Source: Betaproteobacteria bacterium | GTDB taxonomy: Bacteria > Pseudomonadota > Gammaproteobacteria > Burkholderiales > Usitatibacteraceae | NCBI GenBank assembly: GCA_025362705.1 | Contig: JANYFH010000410.1 | Location: forward strand, 1 to 13,135 | Direction of reading: 5' to 3' | DNA: 13,135 nt | Part shown: piece by piece, positions 1 to 6,230 of the stretch | Position numbering within the stretch: position 1 is the first letter of the stretch | Layout: each line of letters opens with the position of its first letter | Position numbers and translations under genes: made by a program | Notes under the pieces: model-generated | What the model was told of the DNA's origin: nothing | Database searches by the model: none | The model's input: only the letters and a program-made list of their open reading frames with translations

Positions 1-691
1 GATCCTTGGCAATTTCGAGCCCTTGTTCAACCAGCCCGCGTGTGAGTTTCATTGCCCCTGACCATACATTCGCCACCGGCTTGGTGACGCTGGTCCAGAA
101 ATCCATTTCGTGCTTTGCGCCTTTGGGCCGTTTTTCCTTTGCTATTGGCGCGGCAACGCTGCCCTCAGCGGTATCGGCGGTGAGCGAAAGCATCACACTG
201 ATGAGTGCGATGCCGTCAGCGTAGCAATGATGAATGCGGGTCAATAATGCGCAACCATTGCCATGGTAGTTTTCAATGAGCTGGAACTGCCACAGCGGCT
301 TGGTGAAATCGAGGCCTTCGCTGGCCATCGCGCTTACGTACGCTTCCAGGTCCTGCTTGCTCGCTGATTTGCCATTCTTGCCGGTAAGTTTTACGCGTTT
401 GAGGTGGTGCTTGATATCAAAGTTATCGTCGTTTTCCCACCAAGCACCCGTCGGATCTTGTATCGCCTTTTGCTTGAAACGCGGATAGGTCAGAAATCGT
501 TGTTCAATCGTTGATTGAAGTTTCTTGAAATCAAGCTTGTCCTTGAACACCATGATCCCGACGATCATCATCAGGTTGGTTGGATGTTCCATCCTTAGCC
601 ATGCCGTATCGATTCCCGACATCCGCTCGCGGGCGAGCAGGGGAACACCAGGGATGCGCGGCATGCGGGGCATACGTCGAGAGGTGGCCAT
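1..691 (-). CDS. Wax ester synthase / acyl-CoA:diacylglycerol acyltransferase (WS/DGAT), N-terminal half
   Basis: Translating the minus strand from ATG 691 gives 230 residues open to the window edge. The family signature HHxxxDG is present as HHCYADG at residues 154-160, with the catalytic second His and the Asp. The N-terminal family block SGIDTAWLRMEHPTNLMMI is at about 25-43, and LDFTKPLWQFQLIE at 127-140. Full-length members usually have about 450-560 residues, so roughly half is visible and the C-terminal domain lies outside. These enzymes join acyl-CoA to fatty alcohol or diacylglycerol to make wax esters or triacylglycerol at the inner membrane or lipid droplet. An in-frame TAA two codons upstream limits the start to 691, 673 (Met7) or 622 (Met24); none has a strong Shine-Dalgarno. 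It is divergent from an acyl-CoA-binding protein gene and near a phasin gene. Substrate preference cannot be told from sequence. Confidence 0.9.
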   Translation of the reverse strand, partial: MATSRRMPRMPRIPGVPLLARERMSGIDTAWLRMEHPTNLMMIVGIMVFKDKLDFKKLQSTIEQRFLTYPRFKQKAIQDPTGAWWENDDNFDIKHHLKRVKLTGKNGKSASKQDLEAYVSAMASEGLDFTKPLWQFQLIENYHGNGCALLTRIHHCYADGIALISVMLSLTADTAEGSVAAPIAKEKRPKGAKHEMDFWTSVTKPVANVWSGAMKLTRGLVEQGLEIAKD

Positions 692-769
692 GATCGGTTA
701 TGCGGCTTTCGCTTTTTTTGGTTTAGCCCGGATATTTCGCTTGAGTTTCGGGCCAGACTCGACCGAATT

Positions 770-794
770 TTGCGCCCAAGTGGTTCTTGCGCCC
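770..794. repeat. Tandem TTGCGCCC direct repeats in a divergent intergenic region
   Basis: TTGCGCCC occurs at 770-777 and again at 787-794, 17 bases apart start to start (under two helical turns). An inverted GGCGCA follows at 814-819. They lie in the 242-base gap between the WS/DGAT gene (minus) and the acyl-CoA-binding protein gene (plus), so an operator for either gene is possible. No regulator is identified. Confidence 0.35.
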
Positions 795-828
795 CAAAAT
801 CTCCCAATTACACGGCGCATGCAAAAAA

Positions 829-857
829 TTGCCGCAGCGAGGCGATTCCGTTACAGT
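829..857 (+). promoter_or_regulatory. Possible sigma70-type promoter for the acyl-CoA-binding protein gene
   Basis: A -35-like TTGCCG (829-834, 4 of 6 consensus) is followed after 17 bases by a -10-like TACAGT (852-857, 4 of 6). Transcription would start near 864, about 70 bases before the ATG at 934. The match is modest and could be chance. Confidence 0.3.
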
Positions 858-896
858 TACTTTAGCCTTAGTTTCATCGCATGAAAACCCCCTAGC

Positions 897-912
897 TGTC
901 TGGAGCCAGACA
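897..912. promoter_or_regulatory. Perfect palindrome TGTCTGG-AG-CCAGACA before the acyl-CoA-binding protein gene
   Basis: The 16-base sequence TGTCTGGAGCCAGACA has 7-base arms around a 2-base centre. A two-base loop is unfavourable for an RNA hairpin, so a dimeric repressor site, for example of TetR or GntR type, is the likelier reading. It ends 21 bases before the start codon and just upstream of the ribosome binding site AGGAAG (922-927). No known fatty-acid regulator site (FadR, PsrA, FabR) is matched from memory. Confidence 0.45.
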
Positions 913-933
913 ATTTCCCATAGGAAGAATGCC

Positions 934-1194
934 ATGTCCGACCTGCAAAAGAAGTTCGAAAAGGCAACAAAAGACATCACCAAAGCCAAAAGTGACCCTG
1001 GCAATGACATGAAATTGCGCCTCTATGCGCACTTCAAACAAGCGAGTGAGGGTGATGTTGCCGGGGAGAAGCCTGGATTTACTGATTTCGTTGGCCGCGC
1101 CAAGTACGACGCTTGGGCGAAGCTAAAGGGTACGTCGAAAGACGATGCGATGACGGCCTATATCAAGCTCGTGGATCGCGTGCTGAAGGATTAA
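934..1194 (+). CDS. Acyl-CoA-binding protein (ACBP family)
   Basis: The 86-residue product matches the ACBP family over its whole length, and 86 residues is the usual size. Visible family blocks are LRLYAHFKQASEGDV (28-42) and RAKYDAWAKLKGTSKDDAM (55-73). Tyr31, Lys35, Lys57 and Tyr76 correspond to the acyl-CoA ligands of the animal protein (Tyr28, Lys32, Lys54, Tyr73). ACBPs bind medium- and long-chain acyl-CoA in the cytosol, buffer it and hand it to acyltransferases. The ATG at 934 is chosen because AGGAAG lies 6 bases upstream and the family begins here; the frame is open further upstream but without homology. It is divergent from the WS/DGAT gene, an acyl-CoA consumer, which suggests acyl-CoA delivery to neutral lipid synthesis. 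The family is common in eukaryotes and patchy in bacteria. Confidence 0.93.
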   Translation: MSDLQKKFEKATKDITKAKSDPGNDMKLRLYAHFKQASEGDVAGEKPGFTDFVGRAKYDAWAKLKGTSKDDAMTAYIKLVDRVLKD

Positions 1195-1199
1195 GCGAC

Positions 1200-1231
1200 A
1201 AAAAAAAGCCCAATTCCTGAGAATCGGGCTT
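1200..1231 (-). terminator. Rho-independent terminator of the phasin gene
   Basis: Read on the minus strand, an 11-base stem with one mismatch (outer arms AAGCCC and GGGCTT) closes a 4-base loop and runs into eight T residues (1207 to 1200). It lies 84 bases past the phasin stop codon. On the plus strand the same hairpin follows the acyl-CoA-binding protein stop directly but lacks a T-tract, so it may stop plus-strand transcription only weakly. Confidence 0.85.
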
Positions 1232-1314
1232 GAAGTCGTCCTTGCATCAATCGAATTCAGGACGAGGAGGAGACTTTCGCACTCATTGCATCAGTACGTG
1301 AATGTGGTTTTTCC

Positions 1315-1884
1315 TTACTTGCGACGAGCCTTCGGTGCTGCTTTGCGGGTAGCGGGCTTGGCGGCAGTTTTCGCTTTAGGCGCAGTTTTTTTCGCGACCG
1401 GGCGTGCGGTGCTGCGTTTTTCTTGTGCAAGCAGCGCGCGAACGGCTTCAGACAATTCGCCTACCTGTGCGGATAACGCTTCGACGTCTTTACTCGTCAA
1501 TACACCTAGGCGATTCAGGGAACTGTGTACACGGTTTTCGAATACCTGTTCCAGCTTGTCAAATTTGCCGGTAGCCATGTCCATCGTTTTGGAGGCTTGT
1601 TCTTTGGCAGTTTCAATAGTTGCTTCGGCAACGTGGCGGGTGCGCTCTTCAATCTTGGCGCCCTGGGCGACCAGAGTTTCAAATACTTTCTTGCCTTCAA
1701 CCTGTGCCTTGGAAAAGGCACCGAGGCCTGCCAGCCAAATTTGCTGGGCAGATTCCATTACCTGTTTTGCCGACGGCTGCTCACCGAGGCTGGATGCGAT
1801 TGCGCCAAGTTTTCCGGCCAGTTCGCCGACGGGACCTGCGGAGGTTTTCGCGCTACCAGTTGTTTTCTTGAATTTTTTTGCCAT
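1315..1884 (-). CDS. Polyhydroxyalkanoate granule-associated phasin, PhaF/PhaI type, with basic tail
   Basis: The 189-residue product carries the phasin signature QIWLAGLGAFSKAQVEGKKV at residues 48-67, followed by a long amphipathic helical region (about 68-128). A short leucine-heptad segment (about 130-152) looks like a coiled coil, as in PhaF oligomerisation. Residues 156-189 are almost only Lys, Arg, Ala, Pro and Thr, with KTAPKAKTAAKPATRKAAPK, resembling histone H1 and the DNA-binding tail of Pseudomonas PhaF. Phasins coat polyhydroxyalkanoate granules; PhaF also ties them to the nucleoid for even segregation. ATG 1884 is preferred over an upstream in-frame start at 1947 because AAGGAGC sits 9 bases before it and family homology begins there. 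The gene ends in a good terminator. No PHA synthase is visible here, so binding to triacylglycerol or wax ester droplets is an alternative given the WS/DGAT gene close by. Confidence 0.9.
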   Translation of the reverse strand: MAKKFKKTTGSAKTSAGPVGELAGKLGAIASSLGEQPSAKQVMESAQQIWLAGLGAFSKAQVEGKKVFETLVAQGAKIEERTRHVAEATIETAKEQASKTMDMATGKFDKLEQVFENRVHSSLNRLGVLTSKDVEALSAQVGELSEAVRALLAQEKRSTARPVAKKTAPKAKTAAKPATRKAAPKARRK

Positions 1885-1978
1885 GATTTCTGCTCCTTGG
1901 AGTGATTTGAATTCTGTCCAGGGCAGTGTGGCCACTTTTGATTTCACTTACATGGGCAAGTGCCTTTGGATGACAGCA

Positions 1979-2001
1979 ACTCTAAGGTGAAACTTTAGAG
2001 T
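1979..2001. repeat. Inverted repeat ACTCTAA-N9-TTAGAGT in the phasin leader
   Basis: Seven-base perfect arms ACTCTAA (1979-1985) and TTAGAGT (1995-2001) flank nine bases. It lies about 95-117 bases before the phasin start codon, just downstream of the possible -10 at 2011-2006. It could be an operator or a leader hairpin; AT-rich arms make a terminator unlikely. Confidence 0.4.
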
Positions 2002-2022
2002 AAACACACTAGACCATATTGA

Positions 2023-2046
2023 TTTGCGCCGAAGACAAGACGCAAA
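2023..2046. repeat. Inverted repeat TTTGCG-N12-CGCAAA
   Basis: Perfect 6-base arms at 2023-2028 and 2041-2046 with a 12-base spacer sit between the phasin and glucokinase genes. The left arm is part of TTTGCGCC, a word also found at 769-776 in the WS/DGAT-ACBP gap. It is a possible operator; the arms are short enough for chance. Confidence 0.3.
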
Positions 2047-2241
2047 ATTTATCTAGCGCAGGCAAGTTGTTAGTCTGAACCAGTTCGACAAATTTTTACT
2101 GACGCGCCCGTCATGGTTGAGTCGATGTCTGTTTTTGAAGTGATCGGGTTTATCGACGTCAGCAAGACTGTTTTTTGCCCGGTTCATTCGATCAGCAAAC
2201 TTGCGAACATAATGATGTCGTGATTGGTATGGAGGAAACGC

Positions 2242-3207
2242 ATGCCTGATTGTCTGGTTGCGGATATCGGTGGGACGAACATTCGGATTGCCTGGGTTGC
2301 GAATATGGCGGGAAAGCCGGAATGCCAGCGTGAATATCGCTGTGCTGATTTTTCTAACTTGGACGCTGCGATCAAACAGTATTTGCAGGACACAAGGCTG
2401 GGCCGTCCCGATCATATGGCGCTTGCCGTAGCATGCGCGGTCACGGGTGACGCCATACAATTCACCAATAGCCTGTGGCAATTTTCGCAGGACGCCCTGA
2501 AAAAACAATTTGGCCTGAAATCGCTTCGGGTGTTGAATGATTTCGAGGCACTGGCTCTGTCGTTGCCACATATTCCGAAAGACGGCCTTTGCCAGGTTGG
2601 GGCAGGCGTCGCCGTTAATCGTTCTGCGATGGCCGTCATCGGACCTGGCACTGGTCTGGGTGTTGCCGCTATCGTTCCCGGCGCTGCGAAATCATGGTTA
2701 CCTGTGAGCAGCGAGGGTGGACACATGACCTTCTCGCCTGCAACGGAATTCGAGCTAGCAGTCTTGAGTGCCGCCTGGAAAGAGCGGCAACATATTTCTG
2801 CCGAAGCCTTCCTGTCCGGTACCGGACTCCCCATCTTGTATCGCGCCATCGGCCGTGTGAGGGGCGAAACATTCGATGCCGAAATCTCTGCTCACGAAAT
2901 TGGCGCGTTCGCAATGGCAGGCGATGACGCGCTGTGCCTTCTTACGATCAACACTTTCTGTGAGATGCTGGGAACGATTGCCGGAAATGTCGCGCTGGTC
3001 TACTGCGCACGGGGCGGTGTGTTCATCGGCGGCGGTATCGTGCCAAAGATTCTCCCGCTATTCATCGAATCCGGTTTTCGTACCAGGTTTGAGAGTAAGG
3101 GACGCCTTTCAGACTATCTTGCTGGCATACCAACGACCGTAATAATCGGTGCGGCGCCGGCACTTTCTGGTCTCGGCGCCATCGTCGGCCAAACATTCGG
3201 CGAATAA
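2242..3207 (+). CDS. glk: Glucokinase (ATP-dependent, Glk family)
   Basis: The 321-residue product has exactly the length of E. coli Glk. Visible are the phosphate-binding loop DIGGTN (8-13), the catalytic Asp100 in LNDFEALALSLP, GPGTGLGVA (135-142), the glucose-binding Glu158 and His161 in EGGHMTF, Glu188 in AEAFLSGTG, and a C-terminal GGGI (adenosine site). It phosphorylates free glucose to glucose 6-phosphate in the cytosol. ATG 2242 is chosen because GGAGG (2231-2235) lies 6 bases upstream and homology starts at MPDCLVADIGG; a TTG at 2224 in frame lacks such support. No glucose catabolism genes are adjacent, so it probably stands alone. A long imperfect palindrome follows 60 bases after the stop. 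Confidence 0.95.
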   Translation: MPDCLVADIGGTNIRIAWVANMAGKPECQREYRCADFSNLDAAIKQYLQDTRLGRPDHMALAVACAVTGDAIQFTNSLWQFSQDALKKQFGLKSLRVLNDFEALALSLPHIPKDGLCQVGAGVAVNRSAMAVIGPGTGLGVAAIVPGAAKSWLPVSSEGGHMTFSPATEFELAVLSAAWKERQHISAEAFLSGTGLPILYRAIGRVRGETFDAEISAHEIGAFAMAGDDALCLLTINTFCEMLGTIAGNVALVYCARGGVFIGGGIVPKILPLFIESGFRTRFESKGRLSDYLAGIPTTVIIGAAPALSGLGAIVGQTFGE

Positions 3208-3267
3208 CTTTTTCACACTTCCCTCTACTGCCAAGGACGTCAAATGCCAAAGAAAAATTGCAAAACA

Positions 3268-3323
3268 CTAGCAATGGCGCGGGTTTCAGAGCATTTTCAC
3301 CCTGAAGCTCCCGCCAGTGCTAG
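3268..3323. repeat. Long imperfect palindrome (22-base arms) between glk and the phosphodiesterase gene
   Basis: The left arm 3268-3289 (starts CTAGCAATGGCG) pairs with the right arm 3302-3323 (ends CGCCAGTGCTAG) at 17 of 22 positions without gaps, around a 12-base loop. The right arm contains the promoter-like block described separately, so the left arm is a mirror copy of it. The hairpin is followed by ACTTTT on the plus strand and TGTTTT on the minus strand, both too short for a classic terminator. It might still help end glk transcription. The left arm resembles a sequence at 8082-8108. Confidence 0.6.
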
Positions 3324-3326
3324 ACT
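3300..3326 (+). promoter_or_regulatory. Promoter-like element before the phosphodiesterase gene
   Basis: Blocks CCCTGAA (3300-3306), CCCGCC (3310-3315) and GTGCTAG (3317-3323) are shared, at identical spacing, with the minus strand before the hydrolase gene at 8048. GTGCTAGACT contains an extended -10 (TGC then TAGACT, 3321-3326) and resembles the sigmaS -10 consensus KCTAYACT. No TTGACA-like -35 sits at 17 bases. Transcription would begin near 3333, 27 bases before the ATG. Confidence 0.5.
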
Positions 3327-3359
3327 TTTACCTTAATTCTTTCTTTACTTCCCTTCACC

Positions 3360-4367
3360 ATGTCTCGAACTACCTGCGTTGAAAAAACATCGACCTTTCT
3401 TGCGCCGATTGTCGCTGCGTTGCTGCTATTCACGGTATCAAATACACATGCATTCGACCTGCAAGCCCATCGTGGCGGACGCGGTCTGCGACCGGAAAAC
3501 ACGCTTGTGTCGTTTGAAAACGCAATCAGGATGGGCGTCACCACGCTCGAGCTCGATATCGCCATCACCGCGGATGGCATTGCCGTGATTTCGCATGACC
3601 CCGCGCTGAATCCAGCGATCACCCGCGATGCAACAGGCAAATGGCTCACCGAGAAGGGTCCGCTTATCAAATCATTAACGCTCGCCGAGGTGCAAAGCTA
3701 CGACGTCGGTCGAATCAATCCGTCGAATAAATATGCAGAAGACTTCCCCGGCCAGCAGCCACGCGATGGCACGCGAATTCCCACTCTTGCTGCGCTCTTC
3801 AAGCTGGTCAATGACCTGGGCGCCAAAGATATTCATTTCGACATGGAAACGAAAATCAATCCGGGTAAACCTGCGGATACGCTTGAACCGGCAGCGTTCG
3901 TCGATACCATGCTGAAAGTGATTCGCGATGCAGGCATGACCAAGCGCGTGATGGTGCAGAGTTTCGATTGGCGCACACTGGAATTGCTGCACAAGAGTGA
4001 GCCGGGATTGCGCACTATGTATCTCACCGTCACATCTCCCAAATTTGACACACTTAAGGATGGTTCATGGAATGCCGGTCACTTGCTGAAGGATCACGGC
4101 GACTCGGTGCCGCGAATGATTCGCGCGTCTGCCGGGAAATCCAGCGGAATTATTTGGGCACCGAATTTCAATAACCTGACCGCGCCGCTGGTGAAAGAAG
4201 CGCATCGGCTTGGCATGAAGGTTATCCCCTGGACCGTGAATCAAAAAGAAAAGATGGAACAATTCATTGCGTGGCGCGTGGACGGCATCATCACCGACTA
4301 CCCTGATCGGCTGCGCGAAGTGATGAAGCAAAAAAAGATGCGGCTACCCAAGGGTGTGGGTAGCTGA
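3360..4367 (+). CDS. Exported glycerophosphodiester phosphodiesterase
   Basis: The 335-residue product starts with a signal peptide: charged N-terminus, hydrophobic core FLAPIVAALLLFTV (13-26), and likely cleavage after THA (residue 31). The GDPD catalytic pattern is complete: His37-Arg38 in AHRGGRGLRPENT, Glu46, Glu64 and Asp66 in LELDIA, His79 in ISHD, Glu163 in DMETKI, and the C-terminal WTVN and DGIITDYPD. Such enzymes hydrolyse deacylated phospholipid head groups (glycerophosphocholine, glycerophosphoethanolamine) to glycerol 3-phosphate and alcohol, here in the periplasm. Its size fits both GlpQ and UgpQ relatives, so no symbol is given. The ribosome binding site is poor; the ATG is chosen because it gives a full signal peptide. 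A 7-base hairpin (4343-4364) overlaps the end of the gene. No glycerol phosphate transporter is adjacent. Confidence 0.93.
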   Translation: MSRTTCVEKTSTFLAPIVAALLLFTVSNTHAFDLQAHRGGRGLRPENTLVSFENAIRMGVTTLELDIAITADGIAVISHDPALNPAITRDATGKWLTEKGPLIKSLTLAEVQSYDVGRINPSNKYAEDFPGQQPRDGTRIPTLAALFKLVNDLGAKDIHFDMETKINPGKPADTLEPAAFVDTMLKVIRDAGMTKRVMVQSFDWRTLELLHKSEPGLRTMYLTVTSPKFDTLKDGSWNAGHLLKDHGDSVPRMIRASAGKSSGIIWAPNFNNLTAPLVKEAHRLGMKVIPWTVNQKEKMEQFIAWRVDGIITDYPDRLREVMKQKKMRLPKGVGS

Positions 4368-4481
4368 GTCGCAATTTCGTCGCTGCCAGTGCGTTAAGAT
4401 GCGTAAGAACTGGAAAATGGAATGCCGGTCGCAGTGCGACAAAACGTGCGCGATACGAAAATAAATACCGAGGAGACGTTT

Positions 4482-6194
4482 GTGAATACCACCGCAGCAA
4501 CAGTATCGAGCCCTTCCATTACTCAACCCTGGCTCAATACCTATCCGCCCGGCGTGCCAGCCAAAATCGACGCAGATAAATTCGCGTCGATCACCGATGT
4601 ATTCATTCAGTCGTGTGAGAAATTTCGCCACCTGCCTGCGTTCTCATGCATGGGCAAGACGATTACTTACGGTGATCTCGATCGTCAGACTCTAGCATTC
4701 GCGGGCTATCTGCAAGGCGTATTAAAACTGCAAAAGGGCGATCGTGTGGCCATCGTCATGCCCAACATATTGCAATATCCGGTGGCCGTATTCGGCATCC
4801 TCCGCGCAGGACTTGTCGTGGTCAATTGCAATCCACTCTACACGCCGCGCGAACTCGAACACCAGCTCAAGGACTCGGGCGCCAAGGCAATCGTGATTGT
4901 AGAAAATTTCGCCAGCACACTTGAAAAGGTGATTGGCAAAACTGACGTCAAACACGTCATCACCACGCAACTGGGGGATCTGCTCGGCTTTCCCAAAGCG
5001 TTGATGGTTAATTTCATGGTGAAGCACAAGAAGAAATTGGTGCCCGCATGGAATTTGCCGGGCGCCGTCACGCTCAAATCGGCGCTGTCGGCGGGTAGTG
5101 CCGTATCGTCATCATTCAAACCGCCATCAATCGTCAATACCGATCTCGCGTTCCTGCAATATACCGGCGGCACCACCGGTGTCTCGAAGGGCGCGATGCT
5201 CACGCACCGCAATCTTGTCGCCAACATGGAGCAAGTAGGCGCATGGGTGGCGGGCAATCTGGACGAAGGCCGCGAAGTCGTCTTTCAACCGTTGCCGCTA
5301 TATCACATCTTCGCATTGAGCTCGGCGCTGGTATTCATGAAAATCGGCTGTGAGACTGTGCTGATCGCCAATCCGCGCGACCTCGACGGCTTTGTCAAAG
5401 AGTTATCTTCACGCAGCTGGAATGGGCTAACGGGTGTGAACACGCTGTTCAACTCACTTCTGAATCATCCGGAATTTGAGAAGATCGATTTCAGCAAGTT
5501 GAAACTTGCCTTTGGTGGCGGCATGGCAGTGCAACGCGCGGTGGCAGAACGCTGGCAAAAGGTAACTGGTAAACCGCTGATCGAAGCGTATGGTCTCACC
5601 GAAACTTCGCCCGGCGCATGCATCAACCCGCTGACGATGAGCGGGTTCAGCGGCGGCATCGGTCTGCCGATAAGTTCGACCGTCATGACTATTCGCGACG
5701 ACGACGAAAACATTCTTCCAACAGGCCAGCCCGGCGAAATTTGCATTGCTGGCCCGCAGGTGATGCTGGGCTACTGGCAGCGCGATGAAGAGACAGCCAA
5801 GGTGATGACCAAAGATGGCGCATTCAAAAGCGGCGACATCGGTGTGATGGACGAAAAAGGTTTTTTCAAAATCGTTGACCGCAAGAAAGACATGATTCTG
5901 GTTTCCGGATTCAACGTTTATCCGAACGAAATTGAGGATGTGGTTGCTGCGTGTCCGGGTGTGCTTGAGGTTTGTGCCGTTGCGGCAGCTGATGAGAAAT
6001 CAGGCGAAGTGGTGCGCGTCGTGATCGTGAAAAAGGACCCAGCCCTCACCAAGGAAATCGTGATGACGCACTGCAAGGATAATCTCACCGGCTACAAGCT
6101 GCCACGCATCATTGAATTCTGGGGGGAGTTGCCAAAGACCAACGTCGGTAAAATTTTGCGGCGTGAGGTGAAGAACACGCCGGTAAAAACCTGA
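4482..6194 (+). CDS. fadD: Long-chain fatty-acid-CoA ligase (FadD)
   Basis: The 570-residue product is a full-length acyl-CoA synthetase of the ANL superfamily. The motifs come in order: the P-loop YTGGTTGVSKGAMLTH (227-242), YGLTE (370-374), the adenylate-binding GDIG with DRKKD (451-470), the FACS segment SGFNVYPNEIEDV (475-487), and the C-terminal catalytic Lys557 in PKTNVGK. It activates long-chain fatty acids with ATP and CoA through an acyl-adenylate, at the inner face of the cytoplasmic membrane. The GTG at 4482 is chosen because GAGGAGA (4470-4476) precedes it by 5 bases; an in-frame ATG at 4422 would add 20 residues but has no good ribosome binding site. A weak extended -10 (TGC..TAAGAT, ending 4400) lies upstream. 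The product feeds beta-oxidation or the storage lipid enzymes at the left of the window. Confidence 0.93.
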   Translation: MNTTAATVSSPSITQPWLNTYPPGVPAKIDADKFASITDVFIQSCEKFRHLPAFSCMGKTITYGDLDRQTLAFAGYLQGVLKLQKGDRVAIVMPNILQYPVAVFGILRAGLVVVNCNPLYTPRELEHQLKDSGAKAIVIVENFASTLEKVIGKTDVKHVITTQLGDLLGFPKALMVNFMVKHKKKLVPAWNLPGAVTLKSALSAGSAVSSSFKPPSIVNTDLAFLQYTGGTTGVSKGAMLTHRNLVANMEQVGAWVAGNLDEGREVVFQPLPLYHIFALSSALVFMKIGCETVLIANPRDLDGFVKELSSRSWNGLTGVNTLFNSLLNHPEFEKIDFSKLKLAFGGGMAVQRAVAERWQKVTGKPLIEAYGLTETSPGACINPLTMSGFSGGIGLPISSTVMTIRDDDENILPTGQPGEICIAGPQVMLGYWQRDEETAKVMTKDGAFKSGDIGVMDEKGFFKIVDRKKDMILVSGFNVYPNEIEDVVAACPGVLEVCAVAAADEKSGEVVRVVIVKKDPALTKEIVMTHCKDNLTGYKLPRIIEFWGELPKTNVGKILRREVKNTPVKT

Positions 6195-6230
6195 GCGTAA
6201 CAATCACGGCTGGTACTTGGAACGAAAATC

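Larger units (their letters stand above)
1885..2241. other. Divergent intergenic region between phasin and glucokinase genes
   Basis: These 357 bases hold no convincing gene; the reading frames that cross it lack family motifs or ribosome binding sites. It contains two inverted repeats (1979-2001 and 2023-2046). A minus-strand TAGTGT (2011-2006) within GGTCTAGTGTGTTTA resembles the -10 part of the element before the hydrolase gene and could serve the phasin gene. A plus-strand CATAAT near 2209-2214 is a weak -10 candidate for glucokinase. No strong -35 is seen for either. Confidence 0.6.

Noticed and set aside
1286..1990. Plus-strand open frame of 234 codons opposite the phasin
   Set aside because: The minus strand encodes a clear phasin with ribosome binding site and terminator; the plus frame has no recognisable family.
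2053..2571. Minus-strand open frame of 172 codons overlapping the glk start and its upstream region
   Set aside because: It overlaps the conserved glucokinase coding sequence, shows no family motif and has no supported start.
3234..3255. Direct repeat TGCCAAGG / TGCCAAAG after glk
   Set aside because: Two short imperfect copies only, with no further copies and no link to a gene start; chance is likely.
4341..4366. Hairpin GCTACCC-N8-GGGTAGC at the end of the phosphodiesterase gene as a terminator
   Set aside because: No T-tract follows on the plus strand. On the minus strand a T-run follows 6 bases later, but there is no minus-strand gene to terminate.
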